24,878 bases of DNA from Rhynchonema sp. JSB1_4. Taxonomy: Eukaryota; Nematoda; Chromadorea; Monhysterida; Xyalidae. The translations under genes and the position numbers were made by a program. The stretch spans positions 1 to 24,878 of the forward strand of contig JASAMV010002802.1 of assembly GCA_030248065.1 (NCBI GenBank), given 5' to 3'. This document shows, piece by piece, positions 9,984 to 18,258 of the stretch (its first letter is position 1; every line of letters begins with the position of its first letter). The notes under the pieces are model-generated. The model was not told where the DNA came from, made no database searches, and worked only from the letters and a program-made list of their open reading frames with translations.

Positions 9984-12900
9984 ATGAATAATTGCAACGA
10001 CGATGTTCTGTTGGCCGACGAGCGACGTCCGGGTCCACGACCAGGTGTGAACATCGACGGATTCCGGGTACGTCGCGTCAGGCACGAGGATTTGCCGACA
10101 CTTCGTGAAATGGCTGATGAGGTTGGGCTTTATTCGTAGCTAAACACACTAGAGGTGCACGAAGTCAGTTGGGTGACCGGTGCGGTGCACCACCCAACTG
10201 AACAACCACGCGACAAAAAGGGCAAAATGACGCTTCGTTATGCAAATTGTAAGTACCGGAGTTTTCCACTTAAAGCCCCGGGGGCTCTATGCGGAAATTG
10301 GTGGAAAATGGACACTCCGACCAGAAAGAAAAAATCCAATTTGAACCCCCGGGGGCTTTAAGTGGAAGCGTTTCCACTTACAGCCCTCGGGGGCTTTAAG
10401 CGGAAAACTGGATGTTTTCATCGTTGTCAGTAGGGACACTTTAGGCCAGCATTTTGACATTCTGATACCATATTTCAACCTGATTGTGAGGATCTTCATC
10501 TAAACGTTTCAAAACGTTGGTAAAACAACAGAAAAGTGCGGTATTTTGGTCATTCTTACACTAGTTTGAACTATTTTGGCAAGTTTACTGTTCGATGTAA
10601 AATCAATGGTCCGTAAAAAAATAAATCCAATTAGAGTTCCCGGGGGCTTTAAGTGGAAAATTTTCCACTTAGAGCCCCCGAGGGCTCTATTCGGGGGGAG
10701 GGGGGCTTTAAGTGGAAAACTCCGGTATGCGCAATCCATCGGTTCATGGCGCTTTTTATACACACAGCGCATGCAGCGATTAATCCATGCAGCAGCACAC
10801 GCCTATTTCTAAACAAAATGTACACCTTGAGCGAGTGTCGTACTTTGATGACCGCTTTTTAATTTATCCGGTTTTCATTTGCTGTTTGCCATAACACTTT
10901 TCTGCACAGTTGCAAAATTTGGGTTGTTTCAACGGATAACTGCAGAGAATATAGATGCATTCATTGACGGCAGTAATGTAGCATGCAGCCCGTGTGTGCG
11001 AGTGCCATGAGCTGGTGGATTGCCTACGCGCGCTTTACCATACGGCTGCGATTGATAACCGCACTGCGCCGCCCAAAAGTTTGAAATATTTCAAACCCAC
11101 TTGCGGCACCGAAAACCGCTGGAACTAAAGTCGCTGGAAACAAGCAACCGCACACTCATTTCTGCGGCTTCGGCAGAAAACAAATCATATCAATGGGCAC
11201 AGACCTTAAAACACCATCTAATGTGTTTATTTCACATGTTTCTTACTAAAACATAAAATTTGAGGAAAAATTCGACGTTGGTCTCCGCGCGCTGACGTTG
11301 TATTTCGAACAATCGCCTGAAACCTGGATGTGCATTGTGGATGAACGGAATGGGGATAAGATTGTGGCATACGACACTTGGAACGAACTCACTGACCACG
11401 GCTGTTTCATGGGGTAGGCAGATATTCGATCTCTCTAGGCGTGGTGGATCGATCCGGACCCACAGTTTTGTTCACTCTAATTATACACCACATAGAACAG
11501 TAATTGTAACAGAGCGGGGTCCAAAAGTTAGTTCAATATATAATAGAGGATCCACAATGGAGATTCACTGTGGAGAGAATACGTATATACTGTATTGGCT
11601 TGGAAATTCAGGTAAATGCCCTTTCCGTATGCCAGCTATCAAATCGTGGTCCGACAAGAATACAAGGGTCGCGGTCTGACACGAATGTTGAACTCAGTGC
11701 AATACGCCACCTACGCATTCATGGGCAACGCAACTCGCAATACAATTAACAGGTAAAAGTATATAAATAAAACGTGGAATAGGACCACAATGGTGATATT
11801 TCAATACACTTGCTTTATCAACGCACAGGTACAAGGATATGGGCCGCTACACAGACAAGTTCGTTGGTCAATATGGATGTGTGCAGATGAAACCTGCCAA
11901 TCGTCAGGGCTCGACCAACATCGGCAGTACTCAACTGGTTGGCATGGATGAAAAAGATCATTTCGAAAAGGTTGCATACCTGGCGTTATACTGTAACTTG
12001 ATTTAACCTGAGCCATGGTGCAGTCGTTCTTGAAATTATACAGGTGATGGCCTACGATTTCTCCATAATCCGCATTCAACGTCGCGCTTTCATGTACAAA
12101 TTTCTGTTTAACAGCGAAGTCTCCATTCCGTTGGTGGCAATAGATTCTGACACGGATCAGGTTTGGTTATTGTGGTGGCGAAGATGTTTCAAGGAAGATC
12201 ATCATTGGCAGTTGTATGGTACTAAAGCGAGTATATACTGCAATTGATTATTGACCGCCTTGGTTTGCCGCCATTTTTGAGAATTTCAATTTCAACCACC
12301 GTAAAAGTTGTTGCTTCGCTGGCGGCCAAAATAATCGGCAGTGGCACATTGTGCGTGAAACCCCTTCAATTAAAAAAGTAATAACATGACCAAAGCATGT
12401 CAGATCATCACATTTGATACTGAATGAATGCACCACAACGTCAGGTGCGTGGGTACGCATGTGCGCGTCTGTTCGGTGACGGTGGTCGTGTGCGCTACTA
12501 CAGTCTGACGCCAGTCTACGCCGATACACCTGAGTTGGCAGCTGGATTGATGCGCGCACTCGAAGCACGACTACCTGTCGGCACGTTCATGTACATGCAT
12601 CATATCGCTAAACAACGTGTTTGTTGGCAGGTTGGCTCGTGTTCGTTGGCAGGTCGTAACAAAAGCCGGTTTCAATGTGCAAGCATACATAGTTCTGTAT
12701 GTCCAACAAGTGTTGTTGTATAGTAAATTTCCAAATTCGCTGCCGCACAGTAAAGTACGCCCCATAGTTAATGTCAAGTTATAAACCCGAACGCTAACCA
12801 TGCGCGGTTCTGAAACATTGCGCGCAGCTGCCTGGCTGGCTGGCAAGCTGCGTGTGTGTTGGCTGTCCGAATGTTTCACAAGCGTATTTTCGGGTTTAGA

Positions 12901-13263
12901 ACCTGACATTAACTATGGGGCGTACTTTACTGTGCGGCAGCGAATTTGGAAATTTACTATACCTACATGGATATGAAAGCAAAAACGGCAAAACTGGTGC
13001 ATTGGGTTGGGACTGATCTGCAGTGAAAGAAACTATGTATTCCTGGTCCACCCAACGCCCGCTTGTTGAAAGCAGGAAAGCTGGCAAACATATCGCTGTC
13101 ACAACACATTAGTCAAAGAAAGTTCATCACATAGGTTGCGCGTGAGTTGCATATGACGCCAGTGGAGCACGAAATTCGACAATACAAGAACACTTGGGAC
13201 ACTGTTGGATCACGAATTGCTTGGGACAAGGTGTACTGCGATCATGAGTACTGGCCGTGTTGA
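9984..13263 (+). CDS. GNAT acetyltransferase with YitH/HolE-like half, copy A
   Basis: Seven exons: 9984-10121, 11265-11413, 11636-11752, 11829-11970, 12044-12160, 12445-12630 and 13135-13263 (TGA). All phases match and no exon has a stop, giving about 325 residues. N-terminal GNAT core: VRRVRHEDLPTLREMADE (first strand and helix), TWMCIVDERNGDKIVAYDTW (beta sheet) and YQIVVRQEYKGRGLTRML (acetyl-CoA loop, GRG). The C-terminal half, VRGYACARLF then SLTPVYADTPELAAGLMRAL, resembles the YitH/HolE acetyltransferase domain; this pairing is common in the nematode DUF1248 group. Cytosolic; substrate unknown. Exon borders are confirmed by copy B. Introns 1, 2 and 6 are enlarged by insertions that copy B lacks. 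Probably functional, since the reading frame is kept. Confidence 0.85.
10256..10725. mobile_element. TA-flanked MITE with nested palindromes in GNAT-A intron 1
   Basis: TA at 10254-10255 and 10726-10727 flank inverted ends CCGGAGTTTTCCACTTAAAG (followed by CCCC). Inside, the unit GGGGGCTTTAAGTGGAA or its complement recurs at least six times in alternating orientation, so each arm is itself a set of hairpins. The TA duplication suggests a Tc1/mariner-like mobiliser. No transposase frame is present. Copy B lacks it. Confidence 0.85.
10728..11264. other. unexplained rest of GNAT-A intron 1
   Basis: Apart from the last 50 or so bases, which match copy B (TAATGTGTTTATTTCACA), this stretch has no counterpart in copy B and no coding frame I trust. 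It contains a short palindrome TTGAAATATTTCAA. It may be older inserted DNA into which the MITE at 10256 later jumped. Confidence 0.35.
11430..11592. other. insertion in GNAT-A intron 2
   Basis: Intron 2 is 222 bases in copy A and 76 in copy B. Both begin GTAGGCAGATATTCGAT and both resume at ATTGGCTTG. The extra 140-odd bases in A, starting CTCTCTAGGCG, have no counterpart in B. Short inverted matches at its ends (TCTCT/AGAGA, CCACA/TGTGG) hint at a small transposon, but no duplication is clear. Confidence 0.4.
12721..12959. mobile_element. TA-flanked hairpin MITE in GNAT-A intron 6
   Basis: Near-perfect 72-base inverted repeats begin TAGTAAATTTCCAAATTCGC and reach AAACCCGAA, with two mismatches. 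They are flanked by TA at 12719-12720 and 12960-12961. The loop contains a further partial inverted match around GAAACATT/AATGTTTC. Copy B intron 6 (177 bases) lacks it. It fits a Tc1/mariner-type MITE and has no coding capacity. Confidence 0.88.
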
Positions 13264-13298
13264 CAAATGAGGGCAACGTTTTCAACCTGCTTTGTTCT

Positions 13299-13344
13299 AT
13301 CAATTTGGTTCCACAGAAGCGTCCGTCGTTTTGACTATGACAGG
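13299..13344 (+). pseudogene. relic of the Ig gene's last exon at the duplication junction
   Basis: ATCAATTTGGTT followed by GAAGCGTCCGTCGTTTT matches the last exon of the Ig gene (9434-9470) with a few changes; TATGACA then matches the bases around its stop codon after a deletion of about 20 bases. Farther on, ATCATAAAGTGTGC (about 13555-13568) matches the Ig gene 3'UTR at 9690-9703. The fragment is too short to be functional and marks where the second copy of the duplicated unit begins. Confidence 0.85.
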
Positions 13345-14038
13345 AATCGTTGATGGTAAAATCAACGATATGGGACTTTGGTTGATATGCCGTTTCTGCG
13401 AATTTCGTTGCATTTCCCATCGTATGAAGTGATTTCCGCTGCGTATCAATTTATGCCGCTAATTTCATACAGTACCTTCTTCCACTTCACGTTCACTATA
13501 TTCTTCTTAGTGCGGAAGTGATCTGAATGCACACAACGTCGTCATTTGGTAACCATCATAAAGTGTGCGTGTGCCTATAATACACAACGTCGCGTGTGCA
13601 CGCAGACGTCACGCAGCAGCGCATAATAATGGTGTACAATCTACCCTCTTTGTAGTCACATTATTATTGTGTGTCGGACACTTTCCAACGCTGATTTGGT
13701 CCCCATCCCCAGTCTGCCGTTTACCTCGTAATTACCACTCTATGATCGGTATCTTTGTAGTGACCGAGAATGGCTGGTCTCGGTCATGTCACCATATAGA
13801 GAGGGTAGACTGTATTTTATCTTGTGCGTTGAATCAGTCAAGAGCAGCATAAGGACAACGCAAGTTGAATGTGCTGCGCTTTTTCTTATCTTTGTTGACA
13901 CACAGTGTGTGACCGTCATTGCGTGTGGTGAGCAACTAAATACGGTTGCTGTTGACCAAACCAAAGCATTGAGCACGCTCTTAACCAGCAAGACAAAACG
14001 GTTATTTCACTGGCGCAATCTTTCAATAACCCCGCGAA
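13345..14038. promoter_or_regulatory. degraded Ig 3'UTR copy and 5' flank of GNAT copy B
   Basis: This holds a diverged copy of the region 9496-9983, recognisable only in blocks (CATAAAGTGTGC, TTCTTATCTTTGTTGAC, CTGTTGACCAAA), plus a MITE at 13637-13812. The AATAAA signals of the original are not conserved. No gene is seen. Promoter function for copy B is inferred from position. Confidence 0.45.
13637..13812. mobile_element. TA-flanked MITE upstream of GNAT copy B
   Basis: Inverted ends CAATCTACCCTCT (left) and CAGTCTACCCTCT (right, complement) are flanked by TA at 13635-13636 and 13813-13814. The match continues imperfectly into GTCACAT/GTGACAT. An inner hairpin GACCGAGA...TCTCGGTC lies near the right end. 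CAGT ends and TA duplications fit Tc1/mariner elements. It is 176 bases long with no coding capacity. Confidence 0.8.
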
Positions 14039-15891
14039 ATGGATAATTGCAACGACGATGTTCTGTTGTCCGACGAGCGACGTCCGGGTCCACGACCAGG
14101 TGTGAACATCGACGGATTCCGGGTGCGTCGCGTCAGACACGAGGATTTGCCGACACTGCGTGAAATGGCTGATGAGGTTGGGCTTTATTTGTACATAGCT
14201 AAACACACTAGAGGTGCACGGAGTCAGTTGGGTGACCGGTGCTTTTGCACTGACGATATCCTGGTGCACCAGGCGTCTGAAAAAAATCGACAGAAAATCG
14301 CAAAATATCGCTAGCATAGTCACTAATGTGTTTATTTCACACATTTCTTATTGAAACATAAAATTGGAGGAAAAATTCGACGTTGGTCTCCGCGCGCTGA
14401 CATTGTATTTCGAACAATCGCCTCAAGCCTGGGTGTGCATTGTGGATGAACGGAATGGGGATAAGATTGTGGCATACGACACTTGGAACGAACTCACTGA
14501 CCACGGCTGTTTCATGGGGTAGGCAGATATTCGATGGCATTGGCTTGACAACTCAGGCACATTACGTCGTTTTCATGTCCTTTCTGTTTGCCAGCTATCA
14601 AATCGTGGTCCGACAAGAATACAAGGGTCGCGGTCTAACGCGGATGTTGAATTCCATGCAATACGCCACCTACGCATTCATGGGCAACGCAACTCGGGAT
14701 ACAATTAATAGGTAAAGAATACAGATACATGGCAGTGATGCTGTTTCAACGCATTGCCACATTAATGCACACAGGTACAAAATGGGTCGCTACACGGACA
14801 AGTTCGTTGGCCAATACGGGTGTGTGCAGCCAAAACCGGCCAATCGAAGAGTGCAGACCAACGTTGGCAGCGTTCGACTGATTGATATGGATGAAGACAA
14901 GCATTTCGAAAAGGTTGGGCTAATTATAAAAAACCACGGACCTATTATCGTCTTGCATTTTTAAAATGTGCAGGTGATGGCCTACGATTTCGCCATAATC
15001 CGCATTCAACGTCGCAATTTCATGCACAAATTTCTATTTGACCGCGAAGTCTCCATCCCGTTGGTGGCGATGGGCACGGAGACGGATCAGGTTAGGGTTT
15101 ATCGTGGTGTTTTATGCTGTGGACAGATAAAGAACGGTGTCAACTTGCTGATCGGCTGGGATCAGATCCTTGGTCACGTGGTGTCTTTGTGGCATCAACT
15201 TATTTCGAGCAGCGTTAGAGTCATTCGCAGACCCAGAATCATAACAACTTTTATTCCGATCAAAATTAGTAACGCCCCCAGTAAACTTAATATCCTTATT
15301 TTATTTTTTCACGTGACCATGGCAGATTCCATTAGATCACATACCCCTGAAAAAGCTATTGGACACGAAAAAATGATCATTAATGCACCACAACCTCAGG
15401 TTCGTGGGTACGCATGTGCGCGTCTGTTCGGTGACGGTGGTCGTGTGCGCTACTACAGTCTGACGCCAGTCTACGCCGATACACCTGAGTTGGCAGCTGG
15501 ATTGATGCGCGCACTCGAAGCACGACTACCTGTCGGCACGTTCATGTACATGCATCATATCGCTAAACAACGTGTTTGTTGGCAGGTTGGCTCCTTGTGA
15601 AAGTCTTGGTGTAGTTCCTTGTGAAAGTCTTGTCATAATTCGTTACGTTGCCATCTGTTGCATTTGCACTGACCGGCTGCGAAAACATTCTACTGGTCCA
15701 CCGTACGGCGAAAGCAGAAGAAGCCTGGCAAACACAAAAAAAGTTCGACACATATCACACAGGTAGCACGTGATTTGCACATGTCACCAGAAGAGCACGA
15801 AATTCGGCAGTATAAGAACACTTGGGATGCAATTGGATCACGAATTGCTTGGGACAAGGTGTACTGCGATCATGAGTACTGGCCGTGTTGA
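14039..15891 (+). CDS. GNAT acetyltransferase with YitH/HolE-like half, copy B
   Basis: Exons 14039-14176, 14370-14518, 14595-14711, 14775-14913, 14974-15090, 15400-15585 and 15763-15891 (TGA), with the same phases as copy A. Residues match copy A closely: exon 1 differs at 5 of 138 bases and exon 6 at 1 of 186, while exon 4 is far more diverged and one codon shorter. The acetyl-CoA loop EYKGRGL and the C-terminal VYADTPELAAGLM block are intact, so the enzyme is probably functional. Introns are short (about 60-190 bases) except intron 5 (309). The start ATG aligns with copy A, both followed by AATTGCAACGACGATG. The substrate is unknown. Confidence 0.87.
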
Positions 15892-16440
15892 CAATTGAGG
15901 GCAACGTTTTTGCGATTGTTTGTGATGTGTTCAGACCAATCGCCAATGTCGGCTGATCACATGCGCAAAAAATGAGCGTCTTCTCTCTCTCAAAGTAATC
16001 CAATTATAGCAATATAATCTCATGCTTGTTCGGAGTATTGGTTGCACAATTACTTTATAAGAATTGGTCAAATTTTTTTCCTGAATCGTAAAGAGGGAAA
16101 GTGGCGGGGTGGTGACGTTGCGTTGCGCAATCGCACACAAAGCGTGTAGTAAAGAGAATGTTTCAGACCTGCGCCAACGTGGTTGATCTGCTGAATTATT
16201 TTCAGGTGAAAATGTTTTGTGAGAATCACAAATAGCACAGTGGTTAAGAGTGACTGAACGTGAAAATCAGGATTGATTTGATGAATTCTTATATGGTCAT
16301 TGTGCAACCAATAGCAGCAGCCATTTCGAAGTTGTAATCATCTCTAATCGTGATTGGTTCTGCTCACAGCATTACGGTAATAAATCGCTGATGATTGGCG
16401 GTGAAATTTGAAATTTTCTCTCGTAATTCATTTTTAAGTT
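15892..16440. other. intergenic DNA after GNAT copy B
   Basis: The first bases (ACAATTGAGGGCAACGTTTTT) match the sequence after copy A, giving the right-hand limit of the duplicated unit. The rest is AT-rich without a trusted reading frame, repeat or AATAAA signal. Confidence 0.4.
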
Positions 16441-16442
16441 TA

Positions 16443-16872
16443 CCGTATTGTCGGAAATAGAACCCCCCCATTAATTGACCCCCCCCCATTAATTGAACCC
16501 CCCCTAAATGGGTCGAAATCAAAAATAGAACCCCCCCATTAATTGACCCCCCCATTAATAGAACCCCACCCCCAACCTTCACCGTGCCACAGATTAGTGG
16601 CATGGTAGGGCAGTGTTGTTGTGTCAAACGTTGTTTAAGCTTGCGTGCACAACAGAATACACCTTTTTAAGCACAATTGCCGCTGTTGAAGTTAGAAATT
16701 ACCGAAAACAAGCCATTTTTATGGGCATTATTAACAATGATTTTTTTCGTCGGGGGGCCAAATGAAAAATATAACCCCCCCAATAATTGACCCCCCCATA
16801 AATTGAACCCCCCCAAAATGACCCCAGTGAAAAAATAGACCCCCCGGGTTCTATTTCCGTCCGACAATACGG
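16443..16872. mobile_element. TA-flanked MITE with ATTAATTGACCCCCC repeats
   Basis: Ends CCGTATTGTCGGAAATAGAA (left) and the complement of the right end, CCGTATTGTCGGACGGAAAT, form an inverted repeat with a 4-base insertion. TA flanks it at 16441-16442 and 16873-16874. Both arms carry short arrays of ATTAATTGACCCCCCC or AATTGAACCCCCCC units, the right arm with variants. Minus-strand frames rich in Gly (GGVQLMGG) are products of this repeat. Confidence 0.8.
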
Positions 16873-17149
16873 TATGCCGATGCCGAAACGAGCTGAATAA
16901 AATAAAAAATTGAAGTGTGAATCACTGTCGAATTTGAATTGATGCCGGATTGATGATAAAGGGTTGTTGAGACCCAGCGAACAGCCTTTCTTGATGTTCA
17001 TTCCATGACTCTGGCTCACCACTGTCTCTGTCGTTCGCTTCAGGCTTCGCTCTGGGCTGGGCTGACCCGCTGAGACTGCTTTCTGCTTTCAGGCGCGAAA
17101 AGGGCTGGTTTTTAGGTGTTTCAGATTCAGACCAACGTTAACCGATTTT

Positions 17150-17233
17150 GTAGTGATTTTGGGCTTTTGGTTCGGGCCGGGCCAAAGCTCCCAGTGTAGT
17201 TCCTGGGGGGCCAGAGGCGGTAATCGGGCCGGG
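17150..17233. mobile_element. fragments of the GGCCCGG hAT-like family
   Basis: TTTTGGGCTTTTGGTTCGGG and, farther on, CCAGAGGCGGTAATCGGGCC closely match the right arm (complement) and the left end of the element at 7228-8009. The fragment stops where CCGTAAAAACCTAAATAG begins, probably a later insertion. It is a degraded second copy of the family. Confidence 0.65.
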
Positions 17234-17310
17234 TTACCGTAAAAACCTAAATAGAAGGGGGGTCTATTAACTCACTGACCCCATTTTGGGGGGGCTCTAT
17301 TACGGGGGGC
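17234..17310. other. remnant of a further repeat family
   Basis: CGTAAAAACCTAAATAGA here and CGCAAAAACCTAAATAGA near 18434 are near-identical direct repeats, and CTATTAACTCACTGACCC (17267) recurs as CTATTAATTCACTGACCC (about 18273). The hAT-like element at 17311-18250 appears to have jumped into this older GC-rich repeat. I could not define its ends. Confidence 0.4.
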
Positions 17311-17320
17311 CAGTGTTGGA

Positions 17321-17795
17321 CAGTGTAGTACTTGGTCAGGGTGTTGACGATAGATAGATTGGGACCCGAAATGTGTTGACGATAGATAGATGACCCAAGT
17401 CCGAAATCTGGGGGGGGGGTCGACCCAAACTTGTTGACGATAGATAGATGGTGGGGGGGGGGGGTCGCCAAAAATCAAGGTATAGTATAGTGCATTAAGT
17501 AGGTAATAATGTGTAAATATTAATGAAAATGTATATAGATGTACTAAATCCGCGCGTAGCGCGCGATTTTTGCCTATTTGTGGTGAAAAATACCGATTTT
17601 GAGCCATTTTGAGGCAAAAATGTCAATTTTGGGTTCGAAATGTGTTGACGATAGATAGATTGTTCCCAAAATTTGTTGACGATAGATAGATTTGCCCATA
17701 TGTGTTGACGATAGATAGATGAAATCAAAAAGTGTTGACGATAGATAGATGAATTTGGGGGGGACCCCCCCCACCCCCCCCCAAGTACTACCCTG
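17321..17795. mobile_element. hAT-like MITE (nested) with GTTGACGATAGATAGAT repeats
   Basis: It is inserted after base 10 of the outer element, duplicating GTGTTGGA (17313-17320 and 17796-17803). Its ends are CAGTGTAGTACTTGG and, inverted, CAGGGTAGTACTTGG (14/15). It carries seven copies of an 18-base repeat and the same kind of CGCGCGTAGCGCGCG palindrome as its host. The nesting order is clear, because removing it restores the outer end. Confidence 0.88.
17342..17750. repeat. interspersed 18-base minisatellite
   Basis: TGTTGACGATAGATAGAT occurs at 17342, 17374, 17432, 17643, 17674, 17703 and 17733. The copies are identical, and neighbours within a cluster are 29-32 bases apart (58 for one pair), separated by variable 11-14 base spacers rich in G/A. 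It lies entirely inside the nested hAT-like element. Confidence 0.92.
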
Positions 17796-17818
17796 GTGTT
17801 GGAGGTACTCTGGAGGGG

Positions 17819-18207
17819 GGATACCTACTGTACCGCGCTCAGAGAGGGGGGGATACCTACTGTACCAGAGCCGATGGCCTGGGGGGGTTATGTACCTAGG
17901 GGGGGGGGGGGTTTGGGGGGGGGGGTTAGCTTTTGGGGTGAAAATTTTTAAGGTGTTTATTATGTGTGGAATCGTGTGAAAACGTGGTATTTGCGCGCGT
18001 AGCGCGCGAATTTTGGGTAATTTGAGGCAAAAACCACTGATTTTACACTAATTTTGGCCATTTTGGTCAAAAATTGGCACTTTTTGGGCAAAATCGGGGG
18101 GGATACCTACTGTACCGGGGTGAAAATCGGGGGGGATACCTACTGTACCATGCCAAACATCGGGGGGGATACCTACTGTACCAGGCGAGGGGGATACCTA
18201 CTGTACT
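17819..18207. repeat. GATACCTACTGTACC minisatellite in two clusters
   Basis: Six copies, each preceded by a run of G: two near 17819-17866 and four at 18102-18207 (spacing 33, 33 and 25; the last ends TACT). The clusters belong to the outer hAT-like element. Related motifs occur in the elements at 7484-7788 and 21930-22130. Confidence 0.85.
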
Positions 18208-18258
18208 GGGGGGCTACCCCCCCAAACCCCCCCCCCCACCTCCAACACTGCGGGGGGC

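Larger units (their letters stand above)
17311..18250. mobile_element. hAT-like MITE (outer) with GATACCTACTGTACC repeats
   Basis: CGGGGGGC is directly repeated at 17303-17310 and 18251-18258. The left end CAGTGTTGGA is split by a nested element and continues GGT; the right end is its complement (CAGTGTTGGAGGT, 13/13). The interior has six copies of GATACCTACTGTACC, long G runs and the palindrome CGCGCGTAGCGCGCG. No transposase frame. CAGTG ends and an 8-bp duplication fit hAT; the duplication is G-rich, so chance similarity is a small risk. Confidence 0.85.

Noticed and set aside
9704..9984. Operon between the Ig gene and GNAT copy A
   Set aside because: The 280-base gap between poly(A) signal and ATG and a nearby acceptor would fit a trans-spliced operon, but without leader-splicing evidence this cannot be claimed.
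10155..10361. Open frame after exon 1 of GNAT copy A
   Set aside because: It runs through the intron into the MITE; alignment with copy B shows exon 1 ends at 10121 and exon 2 begins at 11265.
17342..17750. CRISPR-like array of 18-base repeats with spacers
   Set aside because: The sequence is eukaryotic, spacers are only 11-14 bases and low in complexity, no cas genes exist, and the whole array lies inside a transposon with target-site duplication.
17247..17774. Minus-strand open frames with IYRQH repeats
   Set aside because: They are the reverse translation of the 18-base minisatellite; several frames repeat the same motif and no start or splice context supports them.
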